Of a DNA stretch of 48,799 nucleotides, positions 44,663 to 48,799 are shown piece after piece. Under the pieces are notes generated by a model that did not search any database, was not told where the DNA came from, and saw nothing but the letters and a program-made list of their open reading frames with translations. The DNA is from Streptomyces sp. SID8352 (GTDB lineage Bacteria; Actinomycetota; Actinomycetes; Streptomycetales; Streptomycetaceae). The stretch covers positions 119,112 through 167,910 of the forward strand of contig NZ_WWGX01000075.1 in NCBI RefSeq assembly GCF_009862265.1, read 5' to 3'. The position numbers and the translations under genes are program-made. How positions within the stretch are numbered: position 1 is the stretch's first letter; every line of letters starts with the position of its first letter.

Positions 44663-45409
44663 ATGCGATTCAGTGACAAGGTCGCCCTGGTCACCGGAGC
44701 GGGTTCGGGGATCGGCCGCGCGATCACGCTGCGCCTGGCCGGCGAGGGCGCCGTGGTCGTGGCCGGTGACATCAACCTCGCCGGTGCCGAGGAGACCGTC
44801 GGTCTGGTCGAGAAGGCGGGCGGCAGGGGGCTGGCGATCGCTCAGGACGTCGCCGATCCGGCCGACGCCGAACGCGCCGTACGCACGGCGGTGGACCGGT
44901 TCGGCGCTCTGCACCTGGCCGTCAACAACGCCGGTATCCCCGGGGTGAACCTGCCGATCGCCGATCTGGGCATCGAGGACTGGAACCGGCTCATCGCCAT
45001 CAACCTCAGCGGTGTCGCCTACGGGCTGCACTTCCAGATCCCCGCGATCATCGCCTCCGGTGGCGGCGCCGTCGTCAACATGGCCTCCATCGCCGGTGCC
45101 GTCGCCGTGCCCGAGAACCCCGCCTACACGGCTTCCAAGCACGGTGTCGTCGGCCTCACCAAGGCAGCCGGCGCCGACTACGGGACGTCCGGCGTACGGG
45201 TCAACGCCGTGGGCCCGGGTTTCATCGCGACCCCGCTGCTGGCCGAACTCCCGGCCGAGGTCACCGCGGGCGTCGCCGCCAAGCACGCCCTGGGCAGGCT
45301 GGGCCGCGAGGACGAGGTCGCCGCGATGACCGCCTTCCTGCTCAGCGACGACGCCTCCTTCGTCACCGGCAGCTACCACGTCGTGGACGGCGGCTACACG
45401 GCGGTGTGA
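44663..45409 (+). CDS. Short-chain dehydrogenase/reductase
   Basis: A 248-residue SDR. It has the cofactor loop VTGAGSGIGRA, the NNAG motif (AVNNAGIPG), the catalytic Ser in VNMASIAGA and the Y-x3-K pair in AYTASKHG. The Asp after strand 2 (VAGDINLAG) suggests NAD. It ends the catabolic gene set and likely oxidises a secondary alcohol to the ketone used by the BVMO. Between it and the ALDH gene lies an AT-rich 31-base gap with the palindrome TGCATGTATGCA (44633-44644), which may be a separate promoter or operator. Confidence 0.95.
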   Translation: MRFSDKVALVTGAGSGIGRAITLRLAGEGAVVVAGDINLAGAEETVGLVEKAGGRGLAIAQDVADPADAERAVRTAVDRFGALHLAVNNAGIPGVNLPIADLGIEDWNRLIAINLSGVAYGLHFQIPAIIASGGGAVVNMASIAGAVAVPENPAYTASKHGVVGLTKAAGADYGTSGVRVNAVGPGFIATPLLAELPAEVTAGVAAKHALGRLGREDEVAAMTAFLLSDDASFVTGSYHVVDGGYTAV

Positions 45410-45413
45410 GACC

Positions 45414-45445
45414 GGCCCGGGCGAGGGGGTGTCCTCGCCCGGGCC
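45414..45445 (+). terminator. Strong terminator of the catabolic operon
   Basis: GGCCCGGGCGAGG (45414-45426) pairs perfectly with CCTCGCCCGGGCC (45433-45445) over a 6-nt loop, 4 bases after the SDR stop, followed by TTCT. Confidence 0.88.
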
Positions 45446-45462
45446 TTCTGCGTTCCTCCGCA

Positions 45463-45486
45463 GAGCCGGAGCCGGAGCCGGAGCCG
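45463..45486. repeat. Four tandem copies of GAGCCG
   Basis: An exact hexamer repeat just after the terminator. Function unknown. Confidence 0.8.
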
Positions 45487-45718
45487 GGCGGGGCAGGTGG
45501 CGGGCGGGAGGGGGTGTCCGTGGGGGCCCTGGCTTCAGTCATGCTTGCGACCTTCGCTCACGGGTCTGTCGATTCACGTGTTTTGCGGGTGGGGTTGGTG
45601 GGGGTTCGGTCGGGTGTCGCAGGAGTGGCGTCATGGTGCGGGGGGACGATGGCTCTGTGGGGATGTGACGCGTTGTCGTGCGACGCGTCGTGGTCTCTCG
45701 TGGAGTGGTGTGTGGGTC

Positions 45719-46066
45719 ATGGGATGCGTTCACCGGGTTCTGTACGTGGGGTACGGGGTGCTGTTCGGGTGGCTCGCGTGGTGCGCTGCGATGTCGGCGC
45801 GGAACGGGGCGTTTGCGGTGTGCGGGGTGTTCGTCGCGGGTTCGGGGCTGGTGGTGGCCGCGGTGGTGCGGGAAGGGGTGCTGGAGGGCGTGTTGCGGCG
45901 CGAGGTGGTACGGGAGCGGAGCGGGGGCGGGGGTGCGGCGGACGCGAGTGACGCCGTGGTGGCGGTCGCGCTGGCGGGGTGGTGCTGTGACGCGTGGGCG
46001 GCGACGGCGGGGGCGGAGCACGGACGGTCGTGCCGCCATCGGCTACCGAGGGGCAACGCGGCCTGA
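45719..46066 (+). CDS. Possible small membrane protein
   Basis: A 115-residue frame with two hydrophobic segments (about 8-26 and 32-50: LYVGYGVLFGWLAWCAAMSA, FAVCGVFVAGSGLVVAAVV), then a charged helix and a Cys-containing tail. It lies in G/T-rich DNA that can give Val/Gly/Leu/Trp frames by chance, so it could be an artefact. Possible starts are ATG 45719 or GTG 45710 with GGAG close by. I do not recognise the family. Confidence 0.35.
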   Translation: MGCVHRVLYVGYGVLFGWLAWCAAMSARNGAFAVCGVFVAGSGLVVAAVVREGVLEGVLRREVVRERSGGGGAADASDAVVAVALAGWCCDAWAATAGAEHGRSCRHRLPRGNAA

Positions 46067-46102
46067 CGTACTGGAACGGGGCGGGGGCGGGCGGGCGTCG
46101 AG

Positions 46103-46142
46103 GCGGAGGTGCGGAGGTGCGGAGGTGCGGAGGTGCGGAGGG
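46103..46142. repeat. 8-bp tandem repeat GCGGAGGT, four exact copies plus one variant
   Basis: Copies at 46103, 46111, 46119 and 46127 are exact; the fifth (46135-46142) ends in GGG. The repeat unit contains a ribosome-site-like GGAGG. It is likely variable in copy number by slippage. Confidence 0.9.
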
Positions 46143-46308
46143 GCAGGGGTGCAGGGGGTTCGGGCCGGGGCCCGGTCCGTCCCGTCCCGGGCTCGTGCGG
46201 TCGTGACCCGCCCGGATCGTTTCGGAGGAGTTCCCGGGAGTGACGATGCTGGGTGCCCGATGGATACTCGGCCCCCCTTCGCCCGTGGCAGGCGCATACC
46301 ATGACGAG

Positions 46309-46866
46309 ATGATCGAATTCCCCTTCTCCGTCACCGACGATGTGGTGATGCGCCCGCTGGAGGAATCGGATGCCGCATCGCTGTGTCGGGCTTATCTGCG
46401 CAATCGTGATCATCTGCGTCCCTGGGAGCCGCGAAGGGGTGAGGAATTCTTCACCGAGCAGGGGCAGGCCGAACGCGTGGCGGGCCAGCTGGAGGAGCGG
46501 GACGCGGGGCGAATGGCCCCGTGGGTGCTGGTCGGCGGGGATGAGGTGGTCGGCGCGGTGACCTTGTCCAATGTCGCGCTCGGACCTTTCCGGAGCGCGC
46601 ATCTCGGATACTGGGTCGACGGCCGGTGCGTAGGACGTGGGCTGGCGACGGCTGCCGTGCGAGCGGCTTGCCGTGCGGCTGATGAGCGCCTCGGCCTGCA
46701 CCGGGTGGAGGCCGGTACGGTGATCGCCAATCACGCCTCGCGGCGAGTGCTGGCGAAGTGCGGCTTCTCCGTGATCGGTACCGCTCGGGAATACCTGCAT
46801 ATCGATGGCGAGTGGCGTGATCATGTGCTGTTCCAGAGGATCCTCAACGCCCGCTCTCCCGTATAG
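46309..46866 (+). CDS. GNAT N-acetyltransferase (RimJ-like)
   Basis: A 185-residue acetyltransferase of the RimJ/RimL group. The acetyl-CoA pyrophosphate loop is in DGRCVGRGLATAAV; LHRVEAGTVIANHASRRVLA and KCGFSVIGTARE complete the fold. RimJ-type enzymes acetylate protein N-termini (ribosomal proteins) or antibiotics. ATG 46309 has a -10-like TACCAT just upstream, suggesting a leaderless message; a GTG at 46240 with GGAGGAG 9 nt before it gives a 208-residue alternative. It stands alone in the repeat-rich right end. Confidence 0.9.
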   Translation: MIEFPFSVTDDVVMRPLEESDAASLCRAYLRNRDHLRPWEPRRGEEFFTEQGQAERVAGQLEERDAGRMAPWVLVGGDEVVGAVTLSNVALGPFRSAHLGYWVDGRCVGRGLATAAVRAACRAADERLGLHRVEAGTVIANHASRRVLAKCGFSVIGTAREYLHIDGEWRDHVLFQRILNARSPV

Positions 46867-46979
46867 AGCTCGCAGCGGGCGGGGCATGAGCCCTTGAGCG
46901 GTGCTGCTGCCGCCTGACGATGCGTGGCGGTGGGGCGGAATCCGCCGACCCGCCGCTGTTGATCCGGTGATGTGTCCGG

Positions 46980-47006
46980 GTGAGCGAACGCAGACCATAT
47001 CCGAGT
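46980..47006 (+). pseudogene. IS5-type transposase N-terminal scrap
   Basis: GTG 46980 begins VSERRPYPS, the opening of a common actinobacterial IS5-family transposase (MxERxPYPSDLS...). Similarity stops after nine codons. A second, longer copy of the same opening is at 47944. Confidence 0.4.
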
Positions 47007-47085
47007 GTCTGCTCAGGTCACGCACCCCGCGCACCGACTCGACTTGTCTGTGGCGGGGTCCGGTCGCTGGAGGTTGGAATGACCG

Positions 47086-47772
47086 CTACCCGTTCCGCCG
47101 GGCACCCACGGTCCAGAAGACGGCGAAGCCCGTCCACACGATGGCGAACACCCAGACCGCGGGGTGGCCGCCGAACAGTGCCATGGAGCCGAGCCAGCCG
47201 ACCCCGACGGCCACGAACAGCAAGCCGAAGTTGGGGAAGGCGAAGAGGCCGGAGAACCGCCCGCTCAGCAAGGCCCATGCGCCGCCCGCCAGGATGAGGC
47301 AGCCCAGCGCGATCCACGGGAGAACCGCCCGCTGCGAGGAGGGCGCGTAGGAGTCGATGTGGCCGCGAACCCTCAGCTCCACGACGTCCCCCCGCCACAG
47401 CCGGACTTCGGCGCGGTCGCCCTCCCTGGCGTCGTCGTACGTCATCGACTCCACGCCCAACCAGGTCGTAAGCCCTGGCCGTTGTACCTTCAGGTCGTGA
47501 TACGTCGTACAGGTCGTACCGCCGCCTCCTCCACCTGCGATGGTCACCCCGCCGACCGTTGCACCGCCGATGGAACCACCGGCGGTGTTCATACCGCCTC
47601 CGGCCGTGATGCCTCCGGTGGTGATGCCTCCCGCCGTGCCGCCGCTCGTGCCGTTGGAGGTGCAGCGCTCACCCGTCCGCCGGTCGAGCACCGTGCCCGC
47701 CTCACGCCGTACGCACGGTTCCCCCTCGTCCCCATCCTCGCTCTGGCAGACCGGTGCGTCGCGGTACTCCAT
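47086..47772 (-). CDS. Hypothetical membrane protein with Gly/Thr-rich region
   Basis: A 228-residue protein I do not recognise. The N-terminal 40 residues hold several Cys (APVCQSEDGDEGEPCVRREA). Residues 41-88 are a low-complexity Gly/Thr/Ile region. Residues 90-145 are a soluble beta-rich domain, and three hydrophobic segments follow (about 150-168, 173-195, 203-222). ATG 47772 has GGAG 6 nt upstream. The frame stays open 35 codons further, giving a hydrophobic piece (LRGLLVLAAGCGVLLCGQQV) but no ATG, GTG or TTG, so the true N-terminus is uncertain. Transposase scraps lie on both sides, suggesting arrival by transposition. Confidence 0.7.
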   Translation of the reverse strand: MEYRDAPVCQSEDGDEGEPCVRREAGTVLDRRTGERCTSNGTSGGTAGGITTGGITAGGGMNTAGGSIGGATVGGVTIAGGGGGGTTCTTYHDLKVQRPGLTTWLGVESMTYDDAREGDRAEVRLWRGDVVELRVRGHIDSYAPSSQRAVLPWIALGCLILAGGAWALLSGRFSGLFAFPNFGLLFVAVGVGWLGSMALFGGHPAVWVFAIVWTGFAVFWTVGARRNG

Positions 47773-47943
47773 GCTCGCTCCGTAGCCTTCGGCGACCTGT
47801 TGACCGCAGAGCAGAACTCCGCACCCGGCCGCGAGGACCAGCAGCCCCCGTAACCAGTGGGGCAGCCGCCCGCGATATCAAACGTTGCCGTGCCCCCTGC
47901 TCTTCACCCAGCTGTGATCCCCGTTCGGCCGAGTTCTCATGCG

Positions 47944-48015
47944 GTGAATGAACGCACGCCGTATCCGAGTGAACTATCGGCCGGGCGGTGGCCGCTGATC
48001 GAGCCGGTGATCACC
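47944..48015 (+). pseudogene. IS5-type transposase N-terminal fragment
   Basis: From GTG 47944 the frame reads VNERTPYPSELSAGRWPLIE then PVIT, which matches the start of actinobacterial IS5-family transposases (YPSDLSDxQWxLIEPVIT). After about 24 codons the similarity ends and the frame continues as unrelated sequence to 48177. The rest of the transposase is missing. Confidence 0.6.
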
Positions 48016-48243
48016 GTGTCCGAGGTGAAACGCCTGGTCAAGCTTTGGATTCTCATTGAAGTCGACGCCGGAAACGTCGCCGGTGAGCCGTGTTCGACGG
48101 AGCCGCCCGGCGGCCTTGCCCCGGCCTCGAGCAGCAACGGCTATCACCTCACGAACGGCCCACCTGCGAAGACATGACGTGGGAACGCGGTCATGCCGAG
48201 GCGGGGGTGTGTCCTACCAGTGGTTGGTCCAAGCCGGGCGGAT

Positions 48244-48590
48244 CTAACGGCGCACAGTGGTGATCGCGTCGGCGGAGTCGGAGAACGCTTCGACGACGGT
48301 GGTAGGCACTCGTGGCGGCAGGCCGGGCAGTGGAGGTCCTTCTGCCAGGTGTGGTCCCGCGTGACGTACCGCCCCCGACCGGCCTGGGCAGGTGCCTCGA
48401 TCTTCTTTCGGGCACTCCGCCGCGCAGCCTCCGCTCTTTCGTGATCACCGAACCCGTACTTGCCTCGTGCGCCTATCGCCCTCCGTCCCTGTTCTTGCGG
48501 CCCGGTCGAGTCTTCGTCCACTTCGACCTGTGCCGTGAGAGCGGTGGACTTTCGCGCCTGGGTCCCGTCGACTGCCCGTCCAGGGCCGGT
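48244..48590 (-). pseudogene. Likely frameshifted gene with a Cys/His motif
   Basis: On the minus strand a coding-like frame (STALTAQVEVDEDSTGPQEQ, YGFGDHERAEAARRSARKKI, then YVTRDHTWQKDLHCPACRHE with almost every third base G or C) loses its pattern near 48305-48312. A second coding-like frame takes over (PTTVVEAFSDSADAITTVRR) and runs to TAG at 48244. This fits a single-base frameshift in a former gene, or a sequencing error. HCPACRH could be part of a zinc site. The family is not recognised. Confidence 0.4.
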
Positions 48591-48799
48591 GGTTGTGTGG
48601 TGGGTTGGGGTGTGGGTGGGTGGTTTATCGTTTCTTCGGTTGGGCGGTTTGGGGTGTTTTGTTGGGTTTGGTGGTTTTGGTTGTTGTTGTGTGGGGGGCA
48701 TGTGTGGGGGTGGCCGGGTCGGTTGCAGGGGTGGCAGGGGCGTCCGTGGTTGTTGCCGTGGCCGGGGGGTCTGCATTCGCCGGGTGAGGTCGGGGTCGG
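48591..48799. other. Strongly G/T-skewed end of the window
   Basis: The plus strand is almost free of A and C for long runs (for example 48590-48700). The 64-codon plus frame at 48593-48787 (Val/Gly/Trp-rich) is probably produced by this composition. No other feature seen. Confidence 0.5.

Noticed and set aside
48593..48787. 64-codon Val/Gly/Trp-rich plus frame resembling a membrane peptide
   Set aside because: G/T-rich DNA gives such frames by chance; no ribosome site or second line of support.

Overview
The window is very GC-rich (strong G/C preference at third codon positions, GTG and TTG starts, tight ATGA/GTGA overlaps) and carries gene families typical of Streptomyces: a conservon (cvnA-D plus two P450s), a GH19 chitinase behind a DasR-like operator, a streptogrisin-like S1 fold, GbsR, XRE, HxlR and AraC regulators, and an Sfp-type phosphopantetheinyl transferase. 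It is most likely a Streptomyces chromosome, probably an accessory or arm-like part. This is inferred from content only.

Layout. 1-696 (minus): PPTase, cut by the left edge. 0.8-3.0 kb: two GbsR-like regulators flanking a YczE/YitT-type membrane protein. 3.0-3.7 kb: gene-free stretch with strong inverted repeats. 3.7-6.1 kb: HAD hydrolase diverging from an XRE regulator, a terminator, and a small unknown ORF. 7.1-12.3 kb: complete conservon operon ending in CYP157-like and CYP154-like P450s. 13.5-29.1 kb: one plus-strand biosynthetic operon. 30.1-30.9 kb: secreted GH19 chitinase. 31.2-33.0 kb: HxlR regulator and divergent MFS pump. 33.1-35.2 kb: catalase followed by an ankyrin protein. 35.8-37.7 kb: an unknown protein and a secreted S1 protease homologue that has lost its catalytic His and Ser. 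38.0-45.4 kb: AraC regulator plus a Baeyer-Villiger-type ketone/alcohol catabolic set (alpha/beta hydrolase, BVMO, ADH, ALDH, SDR). 45.4-48.8 kb: a repeat-rich, G/T-skewed end with a GNAT, an orphan membrane protein between two IS5-type transposase N-terminal scraps, and a frameshifted gene.

The most interesting system is the 13.5-29.1 kb operon. It has full-length HypE (ending in the conserved Pro-Arg-x-Cys tail) and full-length HypF, the pair that makes the cyanide ligand of [NiFe]-hydrogenases, but no hydrogenase subunit and no HypC/HypD anywhere in the window. They are co-transcribed with an isochorismatase-fold hydrolase, an ATP-grasp ligase, a protein fusing a normal and a circularly permuted ATP-grasp ligase, an MFS exporter, a group II PLP decarboxylase, a membrane di-iron desaturase-like enzyme, and a coenzyme-B12 glutamate mutase whose large subunit is fused in frame to a class III aminotransferase. 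My inference is a carrier-protein-free pathway that uses 3-methylaspartate-type amino acids, amide ligation and a HypE-bound thiocyanate as cyano (or carbamoyl) donor to make a small, exported, possibly nitrile- or cyanamide-bearing metabolite. The enzyme identities are well supported; the product and the cyano-transfer idea are untested.
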